Below, in pieces: positions 1-5,962 of a stretch of 6,191 bases of DNA. This DNA is from Rhodoferax sp. (GTDB taxonomy: Bacteria; Pseudomonadota; Gammaproteobacteria; Burkholderiales; Burkholderiaceae_C), in assembly GCA_021731215.1 (NCBI GenBank), contig JAKFXU010000470.1, positions 1-6,191 on the forward strand. The letters run 5' to 3'. Positions within the stretch are counted from its first letter, which is position 1; each line of letters opens with the position of its first letter. Position numbers and translations under genes: made by a program. Under the pieces are notes generated by a model. The model had not been told where the DNA came from, ran no database searches, and saw only the letters and a list, made by a program, of their open reading frames with translations.

Positions 1-1860
1 GCGCGTGGCCTTGTCACCCGGCAGCACCTCGGCCAGCACTTCGCCTTGTTCGGGCCGCAGACCGAGCCGGCGCGCCATCGCTTCGGCGGCGCCCCGGTTG
101 TCGCCGGAAATCATCACGGTCTTGATGCCGCGCGCACGCAAGGCTGCCAGCGCTTCCTTGGCGCCGGGCTTGGGTTCGTCGCCAAAGGCCAGCAGCGCGC
201 GCAGAACCAGACCCGCGCTGGTGCGCTCGGCCATGGCGGACACGGTGGCACCCTGCGCCTGCAAGGCGGCCGCGTCAAAGGCCAGGGCGCTGGTGCCGAT
301 CTTGAGTTCTTCCATCCAGCGCAGGCTGCCAATCAGAAAACGGCGCGCCCCGACCTCGCCTTCCGTGCCGCGGCCGGGCACGGCGCGCACCTGGTCGGGG
401 GCGGAAAAACTCAAACCCTGCTCCTGCGCATGGTTGACGACGGCGCGCGCCAGCGGGTGCTCGCTGCCGCTTTGCAGGCTGGCGGCCGCTTGCAGCACTT
501 CATCGTCCAACATGCCGGACAGCACCCGCAGGGCGGTCAGCCGGGGGCGGCCCAGCGTCAGCGTGCCGGTTTTGTCAAAGGCGACGATGCCGACCTTGTG
601 CGCCAGTTCCAGCGCCTGCGCGTCCTTGATCAGAATGCCGTGTTGCGCCGCCACGCCGGTGCCGGTCATGATCGCCGCCGGCGTCGCCAGCCCCAGGGCG
701 CAGGGGCAGGCAATCACCAGCACCGCCACGGCGTTGATCACCGCCGCCTCGAACGGGTGGCCGCTCAACCACCAGCCCAGCCACGTGGCCAGCGCAATCA
801 GCAGCACCACCGGCACAAACACGGCGCTGACCTGGTCCACCAGGCGCTGGATCGGCGCCTTGGCGGCCTGCGCGTCTTCCACCAGCCGGATGATGGTTGA
901 CAGCACCGTATCCACGCCGACCGCGCTGACCCGCATCACGACCCGGCCGTCGCCGTTGATGGAGCCGCCGGTGAGCACGGCAGGCGTGCTCCCACCCGGT
1001 TCCTTGTTGATCGGCAACGGCTCGCCGGTCAGCATCGACTCGTCGACCTGGGTGTGGCCCTCCAGCAGCAGGCCGTCGACCGGAAACCGCTCGCCGGGTT
1101 TGACCACCAGCCGGTCGCCCACCAACACCTCGGCCACCGGCACATCGACTTCGCCGTCGAGACCGATCAGGTGCGCCAGCTCCGGGCGCAGCGCATGCAG
1201 GGCGCGGATGGCGGAGGTGGTTTGCCGCTTGGCGCGCGCCTCCAGCCATTTGCCCAGCAACACCAGGGTGATGACGACGGCCGAGGCCTCGAAGTACAGG
1301 TGCACCATGGCGCCCGGCGCGGCGCTCAGCCACAGCCACACCGACAGGGCCCAGCCGGCCGTGGTGCCAATCGCCACCAGCAAATCCATATTGCCCGCCA
1401 GCGCCCGCGCCGCATGCCAGCCGGCCTTGTAAAAGCGCGCCCCCAGGATGAACTGCACCGGCGTGGCCAGCACAAACTGCAGCCAGGCCGGCAGCATCCA
1501 GTGCTGCTCGAACGGTTGCGCGATCATGGGCAGCACCAGCGGCGCCGACAGCGCCAGCCCGATCGCCACCGGGGCAAAGCCGGACCAGGGCGACTCGTCG
1601 GGCGCGTCAATGGCGGCATTGGCGGCGAGCGGGTCGTAGCCCGCATCGCGCACCGCGCGGCGCAGCCGGGCTTCCATCTGCTGGCCCGGCGCCACCACGA
1701 TGCGGGCCGACTCGGTCGCCAGATTGACCGCCACGCTTTGCACGCCAGTAACCTTTTTCAGCGCTTTTTCGACCCGCGCCACGCACGAGGCGCAGGTCAT
1801 GCCGCCAATGCCGATGTCGAGTGAATCGGAGGCAAGCGAGGAGGTGGAAGCGGTATTCAT
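1..1860 (-). CDS. copA: Copper-exporting P1B-type ATPase CopA (3' part outside window)
   Basis: An inner-membrane pump that uses ATP to export Cu(I) from the cytoplasm. The 620 visible codons show the family order: an N-terminal heavy-metal-associated domain with GMTCASC (C23, C26); a membrane region including VAIGTTAGW; the actuator-domain TGE (278-280); the metal-binding CPC in a transmembrane helix (385-387, [11 protein letters not shown]); the phosphorylated aspartate in DKTGT (D429); the nucleotide-binding SEHPLA (H468, P469); and GDN (586-588). The GDGxNDxPAL hinge and last membrane helices should lie just beyond the left edge. CPC plus a single CxxC domain fits Cu(I)/Ag(I) rather than Zn/Cd transport. 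The ATG at 1860 is chosen because it is the only start giving a full heavy-metal domain; the only other in-frame ATG nearby is M21 inside that domain. No Shine-Dalgarno sequence precedes it (the bases before ATG are CGCCCCC). It is divergent from copZ-cueR behind a CueR-type promoter. Confidence 0.96.
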   Translation of the reverse strand, partial: MNTASTSSLASDSLDIGIGGMTCASCVARVEKALKKVTGVQSVAVNLATESARIVVAPGQQMEARLRRAVRDAGYDPLAANAAIDAPDESPWSGFAPVAIGLALSAPLVLPMIAQPFEQHWMLPAWLQFVLATPVQFILGARFYKAGWHAARALAGNMDLLVAIGTTAGWALSVWLWLSAAPGAMVHLYFEASAVVITLVLLGKWLEARAKRQTTSAIRALHALRPELAHLIGLDGEVDVPVAEVLVGDRLVVKPGERFPVDGLLLEGHTQVDESMLTGEPLPINKEPGGSTPAVLTGGSINGDGRVVMRVSAVGVDTVLSTIIRLVEDAQAAKAPIQRLVDQVSAVFVPVVLLIALATWLGWWLSGHPFEAAVINAVAVLVIACPCALGLATPAAIMTGTGVAAQHGILIKDAQALELAHKVGIVAFDKTGTLTLGRPRLTALRVLSGMLDDEVLQAAASLQSGSEHPLARAVVNHAQEQGLSFSAPDQVRAVPGRGTEGEVGARRFLIGSLRWMEELKIGTSALAFDAAALQAQGATVSAMAERTSAGLVLRALLAFGDEPKPGAKEALAALRARGIKTVMISGDNRGAAEAMARRLGLRPEQGEVLAEVLPGDKATR

Positions 1861-1867
1861 GGGGGCG

Positions 1868-1898
1868 AGACTAATCCTTCCCATCATGGTAAGGTCAA
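1868..1898 (-). promoter_or_regulatory. CueR-type promoter/operator for copA
   Basis: On the minus strand: TTGACC (1898-1893), a 19-bp spacer (1892-1874), then TAGTCT (1873-1868). The spacer carries an imperfect dyad, ACCTTACC-ATGAT-GGGAAGGA. A 19-bp spacer around a CCTT...AAGG dyad is the hallmark of MerR-family promoters, and TTGACCTT with AAGG is the CueR arrangement known from E. coli copA. MerR-type activators untwist such over-long spacers when bound to their metal. Only 7 bases separate the -10 from the copA ATG, so transcription would begin at or next to the start codon. Confidence 0.85.
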
Positions 1899-1947
1899 GC
1901 CTTGTTGCAAATAATTCATCTAAAAAGCAGCGCGCTTGACAAGACGC

Positions 1948-1978
1948 TTGACCTTGCCATGGTGGCAAGGTTCACGAT
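1948..1978 (+). promoter_or_regulatory. CueR-type promoter/operator for copZ-cueR
   Basis: TTGACC (1948-1953), a 19-bp spacer (1954-1972) and a weak -10, CACGAT (1973-1978). The spacer region contains a perfect dyad, ACCTTGCC (1951-1958), ATGGT, GGCAAGGT (1964-1971). It is more symmetric than the operator facing copA. The predicted start near 1985 gives a leader of about 55 bases before copZ. Because cueR lies downstream, the regulator would be in its own copper-induced operon (inference). A second TTGACA at 1936-1941, within the direct repeat GCTTGAC AAGAC GCTTGAC, has no matching -10. Confidence 0.85.
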
Positions 1979-2039
1979 CGGCGGCGTGGCAAACCGATTG
2001 CTACTTTTTCAGTCCCTTTTTTACCCACTGGAGTTTTCC

Positions 2040-2237
2040 ATGAACCAGACCTTTACCGTTGCCGGCATGACCTGCCGCCACTGCGAAAAAGCCGTTACCC
2101 GCGCCGTCAAGCAGGCCGACCCGCAGGCCGAGGTCAGCATCGACCGCGCCGCCAATCGGGTCGAGGTGCAGTCCGAGCAGCCGCGCGAGTTGCTGGCCAA
2201 GGCCATCGCCGCGGAAGGCTACGCCGTCGCCGCATGA
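2040..2237 (+). CDS. copZ: Small copper chaperone, CopZ-like (HMA domain)
   Basis: A 65-residue protein that is a single heavy-metal-associated domain with a ferredoxin-like fold. The copper-binding loop GMTCRHC sits at residues 9-15 with C12 and C15. The rest follows the family pattern, including helix CEKAVTRAV and a final strand ending near Y61. The family binds Cu(I) in the cytoplasm and passes it to CopA or a regulator. The reading frame stays open upstream to an ATG at 1902, but that start would cross the promoter. The ATG at 2040 has GGAG at 2030-2033 six bases upstream and gives the normal family length. Its stop overlaps the cueR start (ATGA at 2234-2237), suggesting translational coupling. 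It is the first gene after the rightward CueR operator. The exact partner specificity is inferred from context. Confidence 0.92.
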   Translation: MNQTFTVAGMTCRHCEKAVTRAVKQADPQAEVSIDRAANRVEVQSEQPRELLAKAIAAEGYAVAA

Positions 2238-2749
2238 AAGTCAGCGCGCCCACGCTGGCTCACATGCAGTGGCCGGTCGCCATCGGCGCGGCGGCGCGCC
2301 TGTCGGGCGTGTCGGCCAAGATGGTGCGCCACTATGAATCGCTCGGTCTGCTGTCCAAGGTGGCGCGCACCGACAACGGCTACCGCCAGTACAGCCAGGC
2401 CGATGTGCGCAGCCTGCAGTTCATCAAGCGTGGGCGCGACCTCGGTTTTTCCATGGTCGAAATCGCCGAGCTGGTCGGCCTGTGGCAGGACCGTCAGCGC
2501 GCCAGCGCCAGCGTCAAGCGCATTGCCCAGAAGCATGTCGATGAATTGACGCAGCGCATCGAGGCGATGCAGGCCATGCAGCGCACGCTGGCCGCCCTGC
2601 TCCATCACTGTCATGGCGATGAGCGGCCCGATTGCCCGATACTGGACGATCTGGCCGGCCGTTTCAGCGCCGGGCCGCCCCAAGGTGAAGCAACCCCCTC
2701 GGGGGGCAGCGCCGCACACGAAGTGGCAAGCGTGGGGGCAAGTCGCTAG
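2234..2749 (+). CDS. cueR: CueR-type MerR-family copper-responsive regulator
   Basis: A 171-residue cytoplasmic activator. The winged HTH starts near residue 15 (IGAAARLSGVSAKMVRHYE, then NGYRQY at 48-53). A dimerisation helix follows (about 90-122), then the metal-binding loop. Aligned by eye with E. coli CueR, all key positions fall at a constant offset of 14: S91 equals Ser77, which selects +1 metals, and C126 and C134 equal the ligands Cys112 and Cys120 (HCHGDERPDCPI). This supports Cu(I)/Ag(I)/Au(I) sensing over Zn or Hg. The ATG at 2234 overlaps the copZ stop by 4 bases. An internal start at M11 (2264) would be closer to the usual N-terminus and cannot be excluded. Residues from about 146 onward are not CueR-like: they are encoded by a repeat at 2668-2738, which replaces the usual Cys/His-rich C-terminal tail. 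It should act on the operators at 1868-1898 and 1948-1978. Confidence 0.93.
   Translation: MKVSAPTLAHMQWPVAIGAAARLSGVSAKMVRHYESLGLLSKVARTDNGYRQYSQADVRSLQFIKRGRDLGFSMVEIAELVGLWQDRQRASASVKRIAQKHVDELTQRIEAMQAMQRTLAALLHHCHGDERPDCPILDDLAGRFSAGPPQGEATPSGGSAAHEVASVGASR
2668..2738 (+). repeat. Dispersed palindromic repeat, copy A (inside the cueR 3' end)
   Basis: This 71-bp segment matches the reverse complement of 6062-6132 without gaps, with about 58 of 71 positions identical by hand count. The shared blocks are CGCCGGGCCGCCCCAAG, the near-palindrome CCCCCTCGGGGGG, ACACGAAGTG and CAAGCGTGGGGG. The central C5-TCG-G6 forms a tight hairpin, and the outer CCCCAAGG and GCGTGGGG ends are weakly complementary. 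The copy lies in frame within cueR and encodes its last residues. Sequences of this kind are familiar as intergenic repeats in Comamonadaceae (general recollection, not searched). Confidence 0.8.
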
Positions 2750-2802
2750 TGTTTTGATCGCTAACGGCGAATACTGCACAAGAGCGGAAGGTACTTTTTA
2801 TT

Positions 2803-3501
2803 ATGACTATCAAGCATAAGCCTTGGCCGGCTCAGCCTACCGCGAGCGCGGTTGATCCGTTCGCCGCGCTCTATCCGGCGCTGGCGCAAGTGCAGCCCAG
2901 CTTGGCCGAGCTGGGCCCGGCGCTGGCGCCGATGCAGGTAGCGGCGGGCACCGCTCTGTTCAGCGAAAACTCGCCCTGCCGCGGTTTTCCGCTGGTGCTC
3001 GAAGGCGAGGTCAAGGTCTCGCGCAGCTCGGGCGACGGCCGTTCGCTGGAGCTGTACCGGGTGCTGCCCGGCGAGCTGTGTCTGGTGTCCTCGGCCTGCC
3101 TGTTTCGCACCCAACCGCTGTCGGCGCACGGCGTCACCACCAAAGCCAGCAGCCTGATCATGGTGCCGGCCGACATCTTCCGGCGCTGGCTGGAGACGCC
3201 CACCTTTCGCAACGAGGTGCTGGGCCTGTTTGCCGAGCGCATGGCCGACCTCACCAGCCTGGTCGACGCGGTGGCGTTTCACAAGCTCGACCGCCGCCTG
3301 GCCAGCGCGCTGCTGGGCCACGGCCAGCAACTGGCCATCACGCACCAGACCCTGGCCGATGAGCTGGGCACGGTGCGCGAGATCGTCACCCGGCTGCTGC
3401 GCCGCTTCGAGCGCGAAGGCTGGGTCACGCTCGGGCGCGAGCAGATCCAGATCAGCAACGGCGCCGCCCTGCGCGAGCTGGCCGCCACGCTGAGCGGGTG
3501 A
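2803..3501 (+). CDS. Crp/Fnr-family transcriptional regulator
   Basis: A 232-residue DNA-binding regulator. Residues about 20-145 form a cyclic-nucleotide-binding-like beta-barrel (LVLEGEVKVS at 65-73, RVLPGEL at 86-92), followed by a long dimerisation helix (about 137-160) and a Crp-type HTH (about 176-215). The recognition helix VREIVTRLLRRFE carries R192, E193 and R197, the same R-E-x-x-x-R spacing as CRP's DNA-contacting residues. The phosphate-binding Arg-Ser of CRP's cAMP pocket is not conserved (the region reads PLSAHG), so cAMP is unlikely to be the ligand. FNR's N-terminal iron-sulfur cysteines are absent, but C59, C93 and C99 sit in the sensor barrel and could be redox- or metal-responsive (inference). 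GGAAGG at 2786-2791 is a somewhat distant ribosome-binding site. It lies 53 bases after cueR with no convincing promoter of its own, so it may be read through from that operon. Its likely target is the palindrome at 3519-3534. No gene name is assigned. Confidence 0.9.
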   Translation: MTIKHKPWPAQPTASAVDPFAALYPALAQVQPSLAELGPALAPMQVAAGTALFSENSPCRGFPLVLEGEVKVSRSSGDGRSLELYRVLPGELCLVSSACLFRTQPLSAHGVTTKASSLIMVPADIFRRWLETPTFRNEVLGLFAERMADLTSLVDAVAFHKLDRRLASALLGHGQQLAITHQTLADELGTVREIVTRLLRRFEREGWVTLGREQIQISNGAALRELAATLSG

Positions 3502-3518
3502 TGTGGCGCCCCGGACTG

Positions 3519-3534
3519 TGTGACATCGGTCACA
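3519..3534. promoter_or_regulatory. CRP-like operator upstream of the DUF2892 gene
   Basis: TGTGAC-ATCG-GTCACA is a perfect inverted repeat that matches the CRP consensus TGTGA-N6-TCACA. It begins 17 bases after the stop of the adjacent Crp/Fnr gene. A -10-like TCCAAT (3556-3561) would place a transcript start near 3568, putting the operator centre (3526.5) at about -41.5, the class II activation position for this family. The recognition helix of the upstream regulator fits this half-site. The inference is that the regulator activates the downstream gene. Confidence 0.75.
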
Positions 3535-3594
3535 GACGCCAGCGCTGAAAAAGCGTCCAATCACGCCATCAACAACCCTCCCAGGAGTAAACTT

Positions 3595-3792
3595 ATGAAA
3601 TCGAACGTAGGCGGCATTGACCGCGTTTTGCGTATGGTGGTCGGTCTGGTGCTGATCGGTCTGGCCGCCACCAACACGGTGGGCTGGTGGGGCTGGCTGG
3701 GCATCGTGCCCTTGGCCACCGGTGCCATCGGCTGGTGCCCGCCCTATGCCCTGTTTGGCTGGAGCACCTGTGCCATGAAGAAGCCGGACTGA
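3595..3792 (+). CDS. DUF2892 (YgaP transmembrane-like) small inner-membrane protein
   Basis: A 65-residue protein. It opens with the family signature NVGGIDRVLRMVVG and has two hydrophobic segments, about residues 11-25 and 30-47, predicting a two-helix hairpin in the inner membrane. The C-terminal part, CPPYALFGWSTC, holds two cysteines (C48, C59) typical of the family. In some proteins this domain is fused to a rhodanese domain, linking it loosely to sulfur or redox chemistry, but its own function is not established. The ATG at 3595 is supported by AGGAG at 3583-3587 with a 7-base spacer. An upstream in-frame ATG at 3520 lies inside the operator and gives an unrelated N-terminus, so it was not used. 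The gene follows the Crp/Fnr regulator and is probably its target. Confidence 0.88.
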   Translation: MKSNVGGIDRVLRMVVGLVLIGLAATNTVGWWGWLGIVPLATGAIGWCPPYALFGWSTCAMKKPD

Positions 3793-3856
3793 TACGCGCT
3801 GAGAAAACTTGTTTGCTGGGTAAGCCGGTTCCTAACGCCCGTTGACGGCACTGACG

Positions 3857-4768
3857 TCAGGCTCGGGCTGGCGCCATCTCGCCACCCAGCGCCTCGAACA
3901 AGTCTGGCAGGAGTTTGCGCAGCTCAGCGGTGGCAATGGCGGCGTCGGCGTCAAAACCATTGTCTTTGCCAACCGCCGAGCTGCCCTCGAACACCACGTC
4001 CAGAAACGCCACTTTTTTGATTTGCAGGCCTTCGGTCAGCACAAAAGAGACGCGACTGTCCCAGGTCAGCGCCAGCCGGGTTGGCAGCTTGCCGCTTTGC
4101 ACATACAGCTTGACTTCATCGGTATCGAGCGGGTGGCGGGCATAGCGCACCACCGCCTTGGATTCGTCGACGGCCTTGAGCTCGCACTCGCGGTCCACGC
4201 TGAAACCAGCCGGTGGCTGCTGGCTGATCAGCCACTCGGACATGGCCGCGGTCGGCGAGACCTGGGTATTGATCAGGGCAACGGCAAAACCGGCCAGCGC
4301 CTTGACCAGCATGGTCACGACCTCATCGGCGCGGGCCTGGCTGGCGGCATCGACCATCAGCAATTTGCTTTGCGGATCAATCCAGACCAACAGCGAGGAC
4401 TCCTTGCTGAAGGCCAGCGGCAGCAGTTCGAGCTTGAGGTCTTCCTTGATCTCGCGCATTTCCTTCTTGCCGGGTTTGCGCCCGGTGCTGGCTTCGATCT
4501 GCGCCACCCGCTCTTTGGCCTTGCGGGTAATGACCGAGCCGGGCAGGGAGCGGGTCTCGATCATCAGTTTCATGAGCAACTGGCCTGAGACGCTCTCAAC
4601 CAGCGGGGCGTTGGCCTCGCCGCGCGGCTCGACCCAGCCGATGGACTTCTCCTGCGAGGCGCTACAGGGCACAAAGCGCGCGGGCGCCAGGCTTTCCTCG
4701 ATTTGCGCCACGGTGGCCGACCAATCGGCCCCAATTCGATACACGATCACGTTCTTGAACACTTGCAC
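3857..4768 (-). CDS. rdgC: Recombination-associated protein RdgC
   Basis: A 303-residue protein, the same length as E. coli RdgC, which forms a ring-shaped dimer around double-stranded DNA and limits RecA activity. Recognisable family features are the start MQVFKNVIVYR, PCS...SIGWVEP (34-48), LPGSVI (75-80), the lysine-rich helix around 98-112, LLPLAFSK (115-122), WID (129-131) and a later LALTWDSRVSFVL strand pair. The start codon is GTG at 4768-4766. AAAAGG lies immediately before it, too close for a normal ribosome-binding site, whereas a second GTG two codons later (4762-4760) has AAGG at good spacing. The true protein may therefore be two residues shorter. An in-frame TGA upstream rules out a longer ATG start. 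It is convergent with the DUF2892 gene and divergent from the Spy-like gene. Confidence 0.95.
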   Translation of the reverse strand: MQVFKNVIVYRIGADWSATVAQIEESLAPARFVPCSASQEKSIGWVEPRGEANAPLVESVSGQLLMKLMIETRSLPGSVITRKAKERVAQIEASTGRKPGKKEMREIKEDLKLELLPLAFSKESSLLVWIDPQSKLLMVDAASQARADEVVTMLVKALAGFAVALINTQVSPTAAMSEWLISQQPPAGFSVDRECELKAVDESKAVVRYARHPLDTDEVKLYVQSGKLPTRLALTWDSRVSFVLTEGLQIKKVAFLDVVFEGSSAVGKDNGFDADAAIATAELRKLLPDLFEALGGEMAPARA

Positions 4769-4812
4769 CCTTTTGACAATGGATAAAACTTCTCGACAGG
4801 CGCCATCATCCC

Positions 4813-4841
4813 ATCAAAAAGCATGACGCAATTTCATGCAA
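4813..4841 (-). promoter_or_regulatory. Possible rdgC promoter
   Basis: On the minus strand, TTGCAT (4841-4836), a 17-base spacer, then TTTGAT (4818-4813). Each hexamer matches the sigma-70 consensus at 4 of 6 positions. One arm of the 11-bp inverted repeat (4821-4831) falls in the spacer. Assigned by eye; a weak call. Confidence 0.3.
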
Positions 4842-4870
4842 CTTTACAAAGCCTCATCTTTGCGTCATGC
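4821..4870. repeat. Perfect 11-bp inverted repeat in a divergent promoter region
   Basis: GCATGACGCAA (4821-4831) and TTGCGTCATGC (4860-4870) are exact reverse complements separated by 28 bases. The repeat lies between the divergent rdgC and Spy-like genes, 53 bases from the first and 82 from the second. There is no T-tract, so it is not a typical terminator. It could be a pair of operator half-sites, with centres 39 bp apart, or a stem-loop in a leader RNA. The intervening segment contains TTTACA (4843-4848), which resembles a -35 but has no clear -10. Confidence 0.7.
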
Positions 4871-4951
4871 GACAGATACACAGGGCGCGCACACTTGATT
4901 CCAAGCTGATGCCAAACCTGGAGCGTCAGATCAACCTGAAAGGAAATTACC

Positions 4952-5524
4952 ATGAAAATAGCACTCAAATCCACCCTGGTTGCAGCCATTTTGGCTACAG
5001 TGGGTGTTGCCGCCTTCTCACACTCTGCAGGCGCCGGTGGCTACGGCTACATGATAGGCGCTGGCCCGATGGAGATGATGGGCGCATGCGGGCCCACGGG
5101 AGCAGGCGGCCCCGGCTTCAAGGGCAAAATGGATCCGGCCCGGATGCAGGCCCGCATGGACCGACATTTCGCAGCGCTCAAAGCCCAATTGAAGCTGACA
5201 GCCGCACAAGAAGGCGCCTGGACCAGCTTCAAGACCGCCCTGCAGCCCAGCGGCGACATGCTCGCCAGGCAGGCGCAACGCAGCGAGCTGGCCAAGCTGC
5301 CTACGCTCGAGCGCATGGAGAAAATGAAAGCACTGCGGACCCAGCACATGACCGACATGAGCACCGCCATGGACCGGCGCTTTGACGCCACCAAAGCCTT
5401 TTATGCCACGCTGACACCGGAGCAGCAAAAGGTATTTGACAGCAGCGCCATGCCCGGCCAAGGCCACGCTGGCCACATGGGTGGCCGTTGGGGCGGTCAG
5501 GGCCCGGTCCAGCCCAAGCTGTAA
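4952..5524 (+). CDS. Periplasmic Spy/CpxP-like protein (LTXXQ motif)
   Basis: A 190-residue exported protein. Residues 1-28 form a signal peptide: K2 and K6, a hydrophobic core LVAAILATVGVAAF, then a likely AGA cleavage site before G29. The mature part is predicted to be helical and has the two family motifs LTAAQ (82-86) and LTPEQ (154-158). The family includes Spy, a periplasmic chaperone, and CpxP, an envelope-stress modulator. Methionine is frequent near the mature N-terminus (M34, M40, M42, M43, M60, M65, M69). The tail is Gly/His/Met-rich (H172, H175, M176) and there is one cysteine (C46). These side chains could bind copper or another soft metal, but that is inference. The ATG at 4952 has AGGA at 4941-4944, seven bases upstream. 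It stands alone, downstream of a perfect inverted repeat and upstream of a strong hairpin. Confidence 0.88.
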   Translation: MKIALKSTLVAAILATVGVAAFSHSAGAGGYGYMIGAGPMEMMGACGPTGAGGPGFKGKMDPARMQARMDRHFAALKAQLKLTAAQEGAWTSFKTALQPSGDMLARQAQRSELAKLPTLERMEKMKALRTQHMTDMSTAMDRRFDATKAFYATLTPEQQKVFDSSAMPGQGHAGHMGGRWGGQGPVQPKL

Positions 5525-5538
5525 ACGCTTGCATTCCA

Positions 5539-5566
5539 GGCCGGGGGGCGTTCGCCCGCCCCGGCC
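5539..5566. terminator. GC-rich hairpin between convergent genes, probable bidirectional terminator
   Basis: GGCCGGGG (5539-5546) pairs with CCCCGGCC (5559-5566). The interior can extend through GGGC (5546-5549) and GCCC (5554-5557), closing a GTTC loop with a small internal imperfection. It begins 15 bases after the stop of the Spy-like gene and ends 5 bases before the stop of the convergent glutaredoxin-like gene. No run of T follows on either side, so termination may be weak or Rho-assisted. Confidence 0.55.
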
Positions 5567-5570
5567 CGAC

Positions 5571-5936
5571 TCAAGCCAGCAGCTTCTTCAGTTCACCGCT
5601 GGCGATCAGCTTGTTCAAGTCATGGGCACCGCCCACCAGCGTACCTTTGACAAAGACCATGGGAAAAGTGGGCCAGCCGGTCCACAGTTTGAGCGCATTG
5701 CGCCGGCGCCAGTGGTTGAAATAATGGCCGAATTCGAGGTATTGGTACGCCACTGCGGCGCGGTCCAGCGCCTTGCAGGCTTTTTTGGGAAAAGGGTTCA
5801 TGCCCATGCCTACCACCACCACCGGGTGCAGCGCCACGGCCGCCTGCACTTCGCGCACAATGCCCTGCTCGTGGCTCGCAATCTTTTCGCGGATGGCGGG
5901 ATGAATGTTGGATTCGTCAAGTATCGGGCGCGGCAT
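5571..5936 (-). CDS. Glutaredoxin-fold protein without the CxxC cysteines
   Basis: A 121-residue cytoplasmic protein. After an N-terminal helix region (residues 1-37) comes a glutaredoxin-like core: strand VVVVGM (39-44), the active-site loop GMNPFPKKAC, the cis-proline segment WPTFPMVFVKG (88-98) and the glutathione-site-like VGGAHDL (101-107). Where glutaredoxins have CPYC or CGFS, this protein reads N47-P-F-P50, so neither active cysteine is present. The only cysteine, C54, lies four residues further on. The long hydrophilic insertion YFNHWRRRNALKLWTG (72-87) contains the fold's usual basic and tryptophan-rich residues. Related proteins are annotated as glutaredoxin or monothiol-glutaredoxin-related in Burkholderiales (recollection). 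It may bind glutathione or act as a scaffold rather than a redox enzyme. The ATG at 5936 has AGGAG at 5947-5943, six bases upstream. Confidence 0.85.
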   Translation of the reverse strand: MPRPILDESNIHPAIREKIASHEQGIVREVQAAVALHPVVVVGMGMNPFPKKACKALDRAAVAYQYLEFGHYFNHWRRRNALKLWTGWPTFPMVFVKGTLVGGAHDLNKLIASGELKKLLA

Positions 5937-5962
5937 GGCAATCTCCTGGGCGCGGCAAAGTT

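Noticed and set aside
575..1339. Minus-strand open frame of 254 codons within copA
   Set aside because: Out of frame with copA, Gly/Arg/Ala-rich with no recognisable domain; a GC-rich frame shadow.
5..1432. Long plus-strand open frame opposite copA (475 codons)
   Set aside because: It is the antisense shadow of copA: low-complexity Ala/Ser/Arg/Thr composition and no domain, while the minus strand carries every P-type ATPase motif.
1902..2039. N-terminal extension of the copper chaperone from an ATG at 1902
   Set aside because: It would translate through the CueR promoter and its predicted start site; the extension is not HMA-like, and the ATG at 2040 has a good ribosome-binding site.
2754..2782. 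Possible promoter TTGATC in front of the Crp/Fnr gene
   Set aside because: No -10-like hexamer at 16-18 bases spacing; read-through from cueR seems as likely.
2761..3564. Minus-strand open frame opposite the Crp/Fnr gene
   Set aside because: Composition is rich in Gln/Arg/Ala/His with no domain, whereas the plus strand encodes a clear Crp/Fnr protein.
3793..3856. Possible terminator between the convergent DUF2892 and rdgC genes
   Set aside because: Only 3-4 bp stems could be found (CCGT..ACGG) and no T-run on either strand.
3842..4588. Plus-strand open frame opposite rdgC
   Set aside because: Antisense shadow; the minus strand encodes a full-length RdgC of exactly the expected size.
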